Shown here piece by piece: positions 13,601 through 30,864 of a stretch of DNA of 64,000 bases. Made by a program: the position numbers and the translations under genes. The notes beneath the pieces were generated by a model. The model saw only the letters and a program-made list of their open reading frames with translations. It was not told the origin of the DNA and did not search any database. The DNA is from Megalobrama amblycephala (Eukaryota; Chordata; Actinopteri; Cypriniformes; Xenocyprididae). The first letter of the stretch is position 1. Each line of letters begins with the position of its first letter. The stretch is from NCBI RefSeq assembly GCF_018812025.1, contig NC_063053.1, forward strand, positions 6,735,623 through 6,799,622, written 5' to 3'.

Positions 13601-15436
13601 TTAATATTTTACATTAACAATTTTAGGTTTGCCTGTACAAAACTGAATAAATTTGAGGTTAAAAAAAAAAAAAAAAAAACTGTTTACTCTTTGTGATAAT
13701 TAGGGGAGAGTGGGGTAAGATGAGCCAGTGGGTAAGTTGACCCACCCCCTGTATCTTGGCAACCATACCATTTTATTATCATGTGACCATATATTTTAGA
13801 ACCACCCATCATTTCTGCCAGACTGTGAAAAGGAAAAGCACATGGGAGGAGTGGAAGTCGCTTATTTACTTTAAAAACTGTTTTTGGCTTGTCAAAGTCA
13901 AATTTTAATAACAGATGTAATGGCTGTTTCATCAAAGCAAATTTGTCCAGGTCTAAAACTATTTATGATGCATATTGGCGATTTAGCAGCGTATAAAACC
14001 ATGCAAGTCATTTATTCTGAATTGGTAAGCTAGCTAGCTTTTCCTAAAATGGCAGCTATGGGGCAAAGTGAGCCAAATGCTGTGGGGTAAATTGAGCCAG
14101 CATTTTAACACTTCGGTAAAGTTGGTTTTATATTCGCACATTCGGACTTCTGATAAATTCAGACTTTCCAATAAATGTGCAATAAATTAATGTTTGCGAA
14201 TTTTAAGCAGCGACATGATATTGACAACCAACGATTGTCAACTTACAACATTTTTCACAGTCGATCAAAATAGGCAAGTATTGTTTTAATGGCATATTTA
14301 CTTGTGAATGTCCAATGTAGTGTGATTGACAAGGCTATTGAATACAGATGTCCGAATGTGCGAATATAAAACCAACTTTACCGAAGTCATTTTAACTTAC
14401 CCCACCATGAGGCAATGAATTTAAGTTAAATCTGAAGTATAAACTGGTGTCATTTCAATGTAATATTACGCAACTGGTTTAGTTTATCTTTATTTTCAAG
14501 TTTATTTGATAGGAACAGTGCACAAGTACACCAAATCCTTCTCTGATACGAACCAGAGGATGTTTAATCATATGTATCTTTCCACCTGTAGTCCCTAATG
14601 GCCTAACTTGGTCGACATTGCAGAAAAACTACCATGTCAAGAACCTTTTGATTAAAATGTTTATTAGTTTCAGTGACATTTATTCATTCTTATTTAGTTT
14701 TTATTTAATTTTACTCAACATACTCTCTGTTTAGTCTGTTTATGGAAAGGTTACAACTTTGATGTTCAACATATTGTTTCAGAAATGCAAACAATTAAAC
14801 ATACTGAAATTTCAACTTTGCTTGATTTTATGTTGTTTAATTTAGCTTTAAAAGAAATATAAATATTTGTAAAAGGAAATTTGATTATTAAATTACAGGG
14901 GTTTGATTCAGATTCAGTTAGATGGTCAGTTTACACCCACCTACTGACTTGGCTCAACTTACCCCTAACCTGGGGTAAATTGAGCCAGAGGATCACTTAT
15001 ATATATAAAAAGCCATATTTTTAGAACCCTTTGTCATAGATGTATTCTGATCATTTAAAATGATAGGAAGCATCCTGAAATTACTTTAAATACTTTCATT
15101 GTACTTCTGCGTTCTGCCCCATTTTCCCCTATCTTGAGGACCACATAAGTAAAGAATGGCTCATCTTACCCCACTCCCCCCCTATGTAATTTAGCGTTAA
15201 TTGTCTGGCGAGCAGTACTGTTCTGGAAAGCAGCTCTGCGACCTGTAAATTGTTTTTTCATCTCACCTCGCTACCACGTGAAGCTTCTCTTTCTCCACCA
15301 GTCGTCTCTGCTCCGGTGTGAAATCACAACCATCCCCGGTCTCTGGTCCGAATACGCGCGCGTACAGTATCCGGATCTCGCCTGCGGACAGAGCGCTCAC
15401 CGGACACACCGTGTGGATTAAGAAACACAGCACCAT
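7613..15436 (-). CDS. ap5s1: AP-5 complex subunit sigma-1 (three coding exons)
   Basis: Small (sigma) subunit of the AP-5 adaptor complex, which works with SPG11/SPG15 at late endosomes and lysosomes. Coding exons on the minus strand: 15267-15436, 11055-11346 and 7613-7741. All junctions are GT-AG and in phase (a codon split 2+1 between exons 1 and 2, phase 0 between 2 and 3), giving 196 aa; human AP5S1 has 200. The start reads MVLCFLIHTV, like the human N terminus. Exon 2 holds the family-typical segments WLGVQSLAFTLV and HENLLLAEGALR. Exon 3 holds LLPHGQLLFLNHRF and ends at TGA 7613-7615. The predicted fold is the longin-like sigma/mu domain. The gene lies downstream of cdc25b on the same strand, as in human. 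Introns 1 (about 3.9 kb) and 2 (about 3.3 kb) are packed with transposable elements, yet the exons and splice sites look intact. Homology is judged from remembered family features, not from an alignment. Confidence 0.93.
8232..8655. repeat. Fragments of two cyprinid-type repeats in ap5s1 intron 2
   Basis: 8232-8300 begins ccattcaaaagtgtggggtc, the end of the family also seen at 25726. 8460-8655 is T-rich (ttccgtttt units) and shares the segment aatcaaaaagcatgtctaat with 9868-9925. The helicase-bearing element is inserted immediately after this stretch. Confidence 0.55.
8664..9755 (+). mobile_element. DNA transposon derivative with 9-bp target duplication and helicase fragment
   Basis: The 1092-bp element is bounded by TAGCC...GGCTA and flanked by a perfect 9-bp direct repeat, CAATTTACC (8655-8663 and 9756-9764). 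Terminal inverted repeats are short and imperfect. It carries a helicase-like frame from 9372 that breaks off soon after the Walker A motif, so it appears to be an internal deletion product. A 9-bp duplication is typical of Mutator-like elements, but the family was not identified. It lies in ap5s1 intron 2, in the opposite orientation to the gene. Confidence 0.75.
9372..9638 (+). pseudogene. Truncated RecQ/DEAD-type helicase N terminus inside the transposon
   Basis: An 88-codon frame starting MMAVEELRC. Residues 27-68 resemble the start of superfamily-2 (RecQ-like) helicases: KEQRTAIKAFVDGKDVFAVL followed by PTGFGKSLIYQLAP, where TGFGKS is Walker A (motif I). After VAKK the frame runs into the element's 3' noncoding end (SSVDNYASLN onward) and stops. 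Motifs Ia to VI are missing, so no active enzyme can be made. Full-length versions probably exist elsewhere in the genome as part of an autonomous element; that is inference. Confidence 0.7.
9808..10710. mobile_element. Degenerate TIR element with TAGGGCCCTA-type ends
   Basis: The left end TAGGGCCCTACG and the right end (reverse complement TAAGGCCCTATAATTTCC) are similar. The right end includes gattccgcgattccgtgatc. Internal sequence is AT-rich with a GC-rich patch at about 10370-10450. No coding frame. Probably a non-autonomous hAT-like element; no target duplication was found. Confidence 0.45.
11472..13240. mobile_element. Foldback element in ap5s1 intron 1, carrying a nested TTAA element
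   Basis: The ends read GGCTGCATCCAAAATCTACT (left) and, on the other strand, GGCTGCATCTAAAATAGCAT (right). Internal arms also pair: 11640-11700 (cgagtccccccaggaatcgg) with about 13070-13125. The loop is filled by the element 11798-12758. Confidence 0.65.
11798..12758. mobile_element. TTAA-flanked element nested in the foldback
   Basis: Begins TTAAAGGTGCCCTAGAA and ends ttctacggcacctttaa, with TTAA at both ends (11798-11801, 12755-12758). It inserted into the surrounding foldback. No transposase frame. TTAA duplication is the pattern of piggyBac- or Kolobok-type mobilisation. Confidence 0.7.
13701..15184. mobile_element. 1.48-kb TIR element, TAGGGGAGAGTGGGGTAAG ends
   Basis: The left end TAGGGGAGAGTGGGGTAAGA and the right end (other strand TAGGGGGGGAGTGGGGTAAG) match over about 27 bp. 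Variants of ggggtaaattgagccag recur inside at about 14085 and 14972. A second element is nested at 14110-14387. It occupies ap5s1 intron 1, close to exon 1. Confidence 0.7.
14110..14387. mobile_element. 278-bp nested element, 38-bp perfect TIRs, 9-bp TSD
   Basis: The first 38 bp (ACTTCGGTAAAGTTGGTTTT onward) equal the reverse complement of the last 38 bp. A 9-bp direct repeat, CATTTTAAC, flanks it at 14101-14109 and 14388-14396. Perfect ends and duplication suggest a fairly recent insertion into the older host element. The TSD length suggests Mutator-like mobilisation. Confidence 0.85.
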
Positions 15437-15581
15437 ATCTGATTTAACATTTCATAAAGACTATAAGAATACACACACAAGTAGCATATTTGCTTCAAAA
15501 GGTGTCTGCAATATAATAAACTTGTGTCAAAGTATCATGCTGCCATTGTGGACAAACTCGGCATAATTATTTCCGTATTTG

Positions 15582-15591
15582 GTCACATGAC
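15582..15591 (-). promoter_or_regulatory. CLEAR-like box upstream of ap5s1
   Basis: GTCACATGAC differs at one base from the palindromic CLEAR/TFEB element GTCACGTGAC. It lies about 146 bp upstream of the ap5s1 ATG. Lysosomal genes are often TFE3/TFEB targets, which fits an AP-5 subunit. A single motif match only. Confidence 0.3.
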
Positions 15592-17369
15592 TGTGAATCA
15601 GCTGATCATTGCGCAGTTCCGTTTTTAACTCTAGATGGCGCTCTTGGATGGTGTTGAACTGATGGGACGAACTGTTGCTCATCTATTTAACACAAGTAAA
15701 AGCCTTTTCAATCAAGTTTAATTTAATTTTAAAAACATTTACTCGTTTTTTTCTGTACATTTTTAAAACTCTGCAATATATGGTACTTGATTTTAGTGAT
15801 TTTGATGTGCTCTATAGTCATAAAATTCAATAAACATTAAAATTAAAAAATGCAAATGTAAATTTAGCCTAAGATGTCACTCAGTAGTGGACCAATATAA
15901 ATAAATATATTAATTTATTAATTTAATGTTGTTGTTTTTTTTAAAATACAGATCTGCAGAAACTAATCTGGATTTACACTCTTCATGTGCCTGTGAGGTA
16001 TGAAATCCAAATTGTTAAAATTTAACAAATCTGTACAGTTCTCTGCATCAGTTTTATCAATTACCTCAGCCTACACAGGGATATTCTCCAATGCATAGGC
16101 TACATGTTAAACAAAGGAGCATGTTATACGCATACAAATTTGTGCAGTGTCACTAACAGAAGTCTAAGCTGGAGTTATTCAAACACATGTGCTTGGACAC
16201 ACACAAAGAACAGCTGTTTTGCTTAACAACTGCTCGTCATGCTCACTTAACCCATGAGGGGGAATGACACACATCTCCCCCCACTTCCTGCTGCACTGAA
16301 CTTACTTAAACACATCAGCTTGTAATCCAGCACACAACTTTTACTGTGAGAAGACAAAACAAGAAACAGTGTTTTTCTGTTAGAAGAAACAGGGCTAAGA
16401 CAAGACCGATAGCTTCCCCATAGCTGACAATACGTGAAAAAAAAAAGGTTTTACTGAATATACAGGAAACCAAAGCCAAAGGCCACATTTAGAGGATCTT
16501 GTTGCTGCAACAGAGATAGGATGTGGTTACAATGATGGCAATTCTCCAGCCTTTGACAACCAATTCTTGTAATTTTTAGATTCAGAGGAGGGCTAATCAA
16601 ACAGAAACACGCTGACAATGGAAACTCTGTATGCGTAAGATCCTCTTACTCAAATTGGACGTTTTACTGGTTGGCTCTCTAAAACTATTGTATGGCTACT
16701 AAAACTAAATATCCAAAGGGGGAAACAAAATCTCAACTTTCAGTCTTCAAACTTAATAGGAAAAGATTAGACATTGACTCCAGCACACAAAACACACTGA
16801 ATGGATTATATTAAGGCAATTCAGTCCATATATGCATTACACAATGTGCAGACTGGAAATGTAAAATGCAAAACTGTATTGCAAAGTGTTACTGTTGTAA
16901 CTTAAGGCAATTTATGAATGAAACCAGCAACACTTGTAGCTTTGATGGATCAGAAATAAACAAAAAATAGAGCTAATATACTTTATTTTGCCAATACTTT
17001 ATATACTTTATTTTCGGCACACAGGCTTTCTTCAGGGCTACAACTTAAGACAAGACACCATTGGTGAATATAGTACAACAGGTGAATGAAGACAACTGTT
17101 TTGTATTACAAGTTTTCTGAAAAGTATGTAAATGGAAACATCAGATACAGCCAGGTTCAAAATTCTTGCTTCATTTTGTTGACAGTGAGTTGAAGTTTAT
17201 TACAGGGGGGATTTTTAACATCTTGGTTATTTTATCACCATCTGAAAGTACTGTCAACATTTTCAGCACCTTTTTAGGAATAAAATGTTGTAAATCAGAT
17301 GAATGATGGTGAAATATATGAACAAACCCCTCTGCAAAAACCTTCAGAATATAGATAGTAATAAAACTA
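15592..17369. other. Spacer upstream of ap5s1, no gene seen
   Basis: No exon was recognised. A YY1-like tagatggcgct lies near 15632 and may belong to the ap5s1 promoter. Repeated tactttattttgcc / tactttattttcgg units at about 16979-17022 look like a repeat fragment. Confidence 0.35.
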
Positions 17370-17370
17370 T

Positions 17371-17497
17371 AGTAGTCAACATTTGAAGTGGATCAAAAAA
17401 GTTCATCAAAGTTGTCCTAAGAACAAAGTCGTCCTATGAAGAAGGTTCTAGGACAACTTTGATGAAAGGTTTTGATCCACTTCAGAAGTTGACTACT
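17371..17497. repeat. Short foldback hairpin
   Basis: The left arm agtagtcaacatttgaagtg pairs with the right arm cacttcagaagttgactact. The arms span about 50 bp each around a short loop, with few mismatches. Confidence 0.75.
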
Positions 17498-17569
17498 GTA
17501 TAAAGTTTGGTCAATTGGAGATGTCTGGCTCAGTGCATGAGAAAAACTTTTGAGAAAATGGCCTTAGAA

Positions 17570-18529
17570 CAGTGGTCACCAACCTTTTTAAGCCCAAGAT
17601 CCCTGACCTCGACCTTTTTTAAAGACAAGATCTACTTGGTAGAAAAAGACAGCCCAGATTGTATTAAGTATTTTTTTCGTGGTCAATGTAGATTCTGATT
17701 TATTTATTTATTTTTACAAGCAAATTGGCCGATTCTGATACTGGTTGCAGATATTTATTATTAATATTATTATAAGAAACAAAAATACATAGCCATTTCA
17801 AATTAGAGGGAACCACTGCTTTTTAATCACAATCCAAACAAAGATGCTACGCACGTTGCATGAGCAGTTGTTTTTTATTTTAATTAGATTTAATTTCAAG
17901 ATTTAAAGCAAAAACAGAACAGTCTGACTTTATCTTTGTGAAATTATAAATGCTACACACACACAAAAAAAAAGCATGAAACAAAAACAGCAGGCTGAAT
18001 GAGACGCAGATTCACTCTCTGACAGCAGGTGGCGCTTATGGAGCAGCAGTGATACAGCGTTTCCTTGGTTACCACTGTAAACAAAGCTGAAATGCACTAA
18101 TAATTAGCTACTTTATTCGGAGGTAAGAGGAAAATAAAATGTCATTGCCATCGAAATCTTCCTGAAGACTGGTCTCCTTTTAGAGATGAATTCATAATCA
18201 CTCGCCCCCAATTCAATATTTATATTTTCTTCCTATATTTTGAGCATCGTGAACAGTGAGCTGCTCTGCCTGCTACAGAATTTTCTCCTCTTCGCGTCCG
18301 TCTTCAGCGTCTCTGGCCTCTTGTTAACGGCCGTTTACACCCTCAGACATAATGTGGGCTATTTACCATTATCTGTCTGTCCCAGTAGCTCCAGAAAATA
18401 ACATAAAAATAAATACAAAAATACAGTACAAAGACTGGAGAAATGTAATGTATTTTTGTACTCATATAAAACTGTTATTTTCGCGAGCTGCTGGAACAGT
18501 GATAAAGATCGACGGGTTGGCGACCACTG
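17570..18529. mobile_element. hAT-type non-autonomous element with 8-bp TSD
   Basis: The 960-bp element begins CAGTGGTCACCAACC and ends ggttggcgaccactg. The flanking 8-bp direct repeat is CCTTAGAA (17562-17569 and 18530-18537). CAGTGGT-type ends with an 8-bp duplication are typical of hAT elements. No transposase frame remains. Confidence 0.85.
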
Positions 18530-18577
18530 CCTTAGAACATATGTACTGTTACTGAATTGTAATCTTCAGACATGAAC

Positions 18578-19910
18578 AGTGTTGAGGAAAGTTACTTTTA
18601 AAAGTAATACATTACAATATTGCATTACTCCATAAAAAAAAGTAACTAATTGTGTTACTTTGTTCCTTTTTATGGAATGTAATGCATTACATTCATTTTG
18701 CATTACTTTTTCTCACCTGGGCTGAGCTTGTTTGTTTTTTAATAACAACAAACAAGTTCTATTTTTGGCAAATGTTAAGGCCCTTTCACACTTAATGTGA
18801 AATGAATAAGCTTCAGGCTGATTGAAATGCATATAGACGCCATGCACAAACTTTTCAGATGTGCTGACATTCTGGATTAAAGAAGAATAGGATTCAGGAG
18901 CCAGTTGTTCAAAAAATTTAATCTGGATCAGAATGATCTGGATTTGGAAATCCCATGTTTTGCTAGCCAGGATCAGGTAATCATTCTTACTTTTCTGCTG
19001 GTTTTTCAAAGCGAAATTGGATTGGATCACCCTGATCCAGATACACACTTTTTCAGATTAGCAAATCTGGATTACTAGTGCTCTACGGAGCCCCTAAAGG
19101 GACAAGGTGATAGAAGGAATATTGCTTTTGTGTTCTCTCAGAAAAGTTTCACATAGCGTTCACAAAGAACTTTTGACTGGTTCATCTCTTATAATTGTGC
19201 CAAGATGTTTACAAACAGGGATTAAAAAAAACACTTTGAATTAAATATAATATTTTTATTTGATATTTACAGCTGTTTGGGGATTTTTTTATGGCACCAA
19301 AATCTCTTTTTTACATTACAATAGACTATCGAAAGGCTAAATATGTAGCCTAATAGTCTTAGCCTACTTCTAATTTATTACTTTAATAGTTAAACTAATC
19401 TAGAGCATAATAAAATGTGTGTATGTATATTACGATTTATAAAAAAAAATAAAAATTGATCAGTTTATATTTTTGTTCCTGAAATCCACCCTTCTGATGG
19501 GATCAGTATAATCCAGATTTTTTATATCAAAGGTATCCCAATCTTGCTAAAAAGTTTAAGTAAACCAAAATTGGATTTTGCGATCTAATCTGATTTCAGA
19601 ATCCTTTTTTCCTTCTGAACAACCCATTTTCAAGATTTGATCCAATCTGATCAGATTATTTTTGAACTGGCCCCAGGAGAAGGAAATTCAACACTCTTAT
19701 TTCTAAATCTAAAGCAATTTTTGCTTATTCAAGTGAGATGAATAAATGCATGTTCACATTTAGTCTAGAAGTACAATAACCATCACGTTCACACAGCGCA
19801 AACAACACCTCTGCACTTACTCTATGTCTCTTAACATGGGGACAGGAGCAGTCAATAAACAAATTAACTTAGATATTTTGTTGTAAATTGAAAAAGTAAC
19901 ACGTTACTTT
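18578..19910. mobile_element. Repeat block with acttttaaaagtaat end and a nested foldback
   Basis: The left part (cagtgttgaggaaagttact onward) is rich in attactttt / aatgcattac palindromes; a matching right end is not clean (aaaaagtaacacgttacttt near 19890). Nested at about 18896-19675 is a foldback whose arms carry ccagttgttcaaaaa and, inverted, tttttgaactggcc, with CAGGAG on both sides. Confidence 0.5.
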
Positions 19911-20619
19911 ACTATTTACTATATACATAAAGCCTGATAAAATAACTCACTAGTCTGAACGACTTCATCTCAAACAATTCCAGCAAACGCATGGTTTTGC
20001 CTGTAGCGTCTTGCCTTAAATTGTGAAACAATATATCCAAACAACTTTTGAACATCCAGTAACATGTGTTATAAAGATTCACAAGACTGTGCAGGGTCTG
20101 CATTTTCAAGTAACTGCTTTATTTTCAGACAGTTTATTTCACAGAGATCTACATTTGACTCCGTCTGGTAAGAATCAAGCTGTGTGCAGGATAAAAAAAA
20201 AATTTTATCTGGCTGAGGACAAGTAGTTGGAAATCTTCTCTTGGCTTCTATCAACCAAATAAAAAAAAACTGGAAAACTTTTTTACTGTTGTTTAAAACT
20301 ATCTTTGCTCATACTGATAAGAGTCCCCCCAAAAAAACTTTTACTTATTAACCAAACAAAATCATTTGTGCATGAGCTGGTCTGACACTGTGCCAGAACG
20401 TTAGGGAACGGCCAGCTCCTCCTCTGTTGAATGGCTTTGGAATGCACACACGTGTGCAGGGACACGTGCTGGTGCTTGGCTAACCACAGTCAAGGTCCCT
20501 GCTAGAGCGGTATATTTGAAAAACAAGTGCCACACCTGACCTACACCAATGAATAACAGCACACAGAGCCAAGAGATCAAGACATGTTTCAGCAAAGAGT
20601 TAATACCCCAAACTCCAAG
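19911..20619. other. Spacer between ap5s1 and cdc25b, no gene seen
   Basis: No exon, RNA gene or complete element was recognised. Confidence 0.35.
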
Positions 20620-20625
20620 TTTATT
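20620..20625 (-). promoter_or_regulatory. Candidate polyadenylation signal of cdc25b
   Basis: TTTATT on the plus strand reads AATAAA on the minus strand, about 935 bp after the cdc25b stop. It would give a 3' UTR of roughly 0.95 kb. Other weaker signals may be used. Confidence 0.35.
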
Positions 20626-21559
20626 CATGAATACATAAACCAGCCTCTCAGTCACACATAACCAATATAAAACACTCGGGAAGATAAAATTTACAAAACA
20701 CACACGCATGGGAGTGAGAATTGTAACTCAACTGTCACTGGTTTATGGACAAATAGAACTAAAATCTTGTTTCAGAACATTTTGGTGAACACTGTTGTGG
20801 TCATCACTTGCTGACCAGCAGCAAAAGCCAGGATTCTTCCCCTGAGTTAAAGCTGTCAGTCAATAGAGAGAAAAAAAAAAAAAGAAATATTCCAAACAAA
20901 AACTCAAATCTGGACAGTCAAAACAATATGTAAAGCTCTCTGGTGACCATATTTCTCAAAATATAGGGGTAAAAATAATTAAAATCATTATTCTGTGATA
21001 TGAGAATATACATAATTGTGATATTCAGAATACGTAAACCAATTTATACAATAAATGTAATATTAACTGGTTCCACTGCTCTAATCAAAGCTATATCATT
21101 GGGCAACTGACCAAATGTGAGAAAGAGGGGGCAAAATGAACGCATAAAGCACTTATTCACCACAACAACTTTAAAAAGTGCTCATGAGGAAGGGGGAAAA
21201 GAAAGTTAAAAGGGTCAATAATTGAATTTCACATACAAGTTAGGACAGGCCAGTGGGAGCATAAAAATACAGGTTAGTTAAAAGGTGTATGTGTAATACA
21301 TGGCAGTGACATGTAGCCGTGTGCTTCTAAAGGGAGATGAAGGTAGGGAATAATGGCAGTTTATCAAACCAAACCAGGCGGAGATACATAGTAGCCACTC
21401 GGCCTCATTTGAGTTTGTGGTACTAAATCAATACCAAACGCTTTCACAAAAAGTCCCATCAAGCACACCTCTTCAGGTCTCTGCCATGTCTCATGTGTGA
21501 GGGCAGCATTTGAGCAAGTAAAGGCAGTAGAATCATGAGGGATTGTGAGCACACGAGTC

Positions 21560-30153
<8,594 letters not shown>

Positions 30154-30473
30154 TTCTGAAGGGACGCGGATCGTCAGGAGCTTCTTGAAAATATGATCCA
30201 GTCAGGCGCGATCAAGACGACAAAGGCAGGGTTAAGCCAAGTTAGCAAACGCTCAGCAACCCGGGCAGGGGCTTAAATTGATATTATTTAGGGTTGAAAG
30301 AAACAGAATGCTGCATAATAACGACGCCAGATTACACAAGACACGGTAAAAGGGGGTTTTAAAAGTCCATCTTCTTATATCTTTCTTGTCAGAGAGCTGT
30401 CGATTCACTCGCACTCTCTCTGACCTTTCTAAGCTCTGCTGAGGAAGAGTGCTGAATGTAGCTCTTATTTATG

Positions 30474-30784
30474 TTCAAAACATGCAGTCCACAAGCGGCA
30501 ATCTGAGTAGCCAATGAGCATCGCCGTTACATCTGATTCCTCCAATGAGGAACGCTTCCTCTTTTTTCCGCATTGTTCTCTGATAGAACGTAGAATGACA
30601 GACACATCTGTTATCCAATGAAAAGTAAGGTAACAACAGCACTGCTGTAAACGCATCCAATGGCTTTTATGTTTACGTAAATTGGGCGGGACAAAAATGT
30701 AAAGCTGTAGAAAAAGGAAAAAATTTCCCGCGGAACTGTTCAAGCTGCATCTTGGCAACGCCCTCATTTTGCAAGAAAGCCAAT
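30474..30784 (-). promoter_or_regulatory. cdc25b cell-cycle promoter: CHR, five CCAAT boxes, E2F site
   Basis: Upstream of the cdc25b start, on the minus strand, TTTGAA (plus strand TTCAAA at 30474-30479) matches the cell-cycle genes homology region. CCAAT boxes are at 30511-30515, 30542-30546, 30615-30619, 30657-30661 and 30780-30784; the first two are 31 bp apart and the first is 32 bp from the CHR. An E2F-like TTTCCCGC lies at 30724-30731. A CHR bound by MuvB/DREAM with NF-Y sites 31-33 bp apart is the known design of G2/M promoters, including those of CDC25 genes. There is no TATA box. The transcription start is probably between about 30380 and 30470. Confidence 0.65.
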
Positions 30785-30864
30785 CATATGCCAACGTCCT
30801 GGCGCGGAACGTACCACTCAAATCGCCTGGACAAAGAAGTAAATATATGTTTGTATAATACAAA

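Noticed and set aside
30465..30863. 132-codon minus-strand frame over the cdc25b promoter
   Set aside because: Overlaps the CCAAT/CHR promoter and shows no family resemblance; chance frame.
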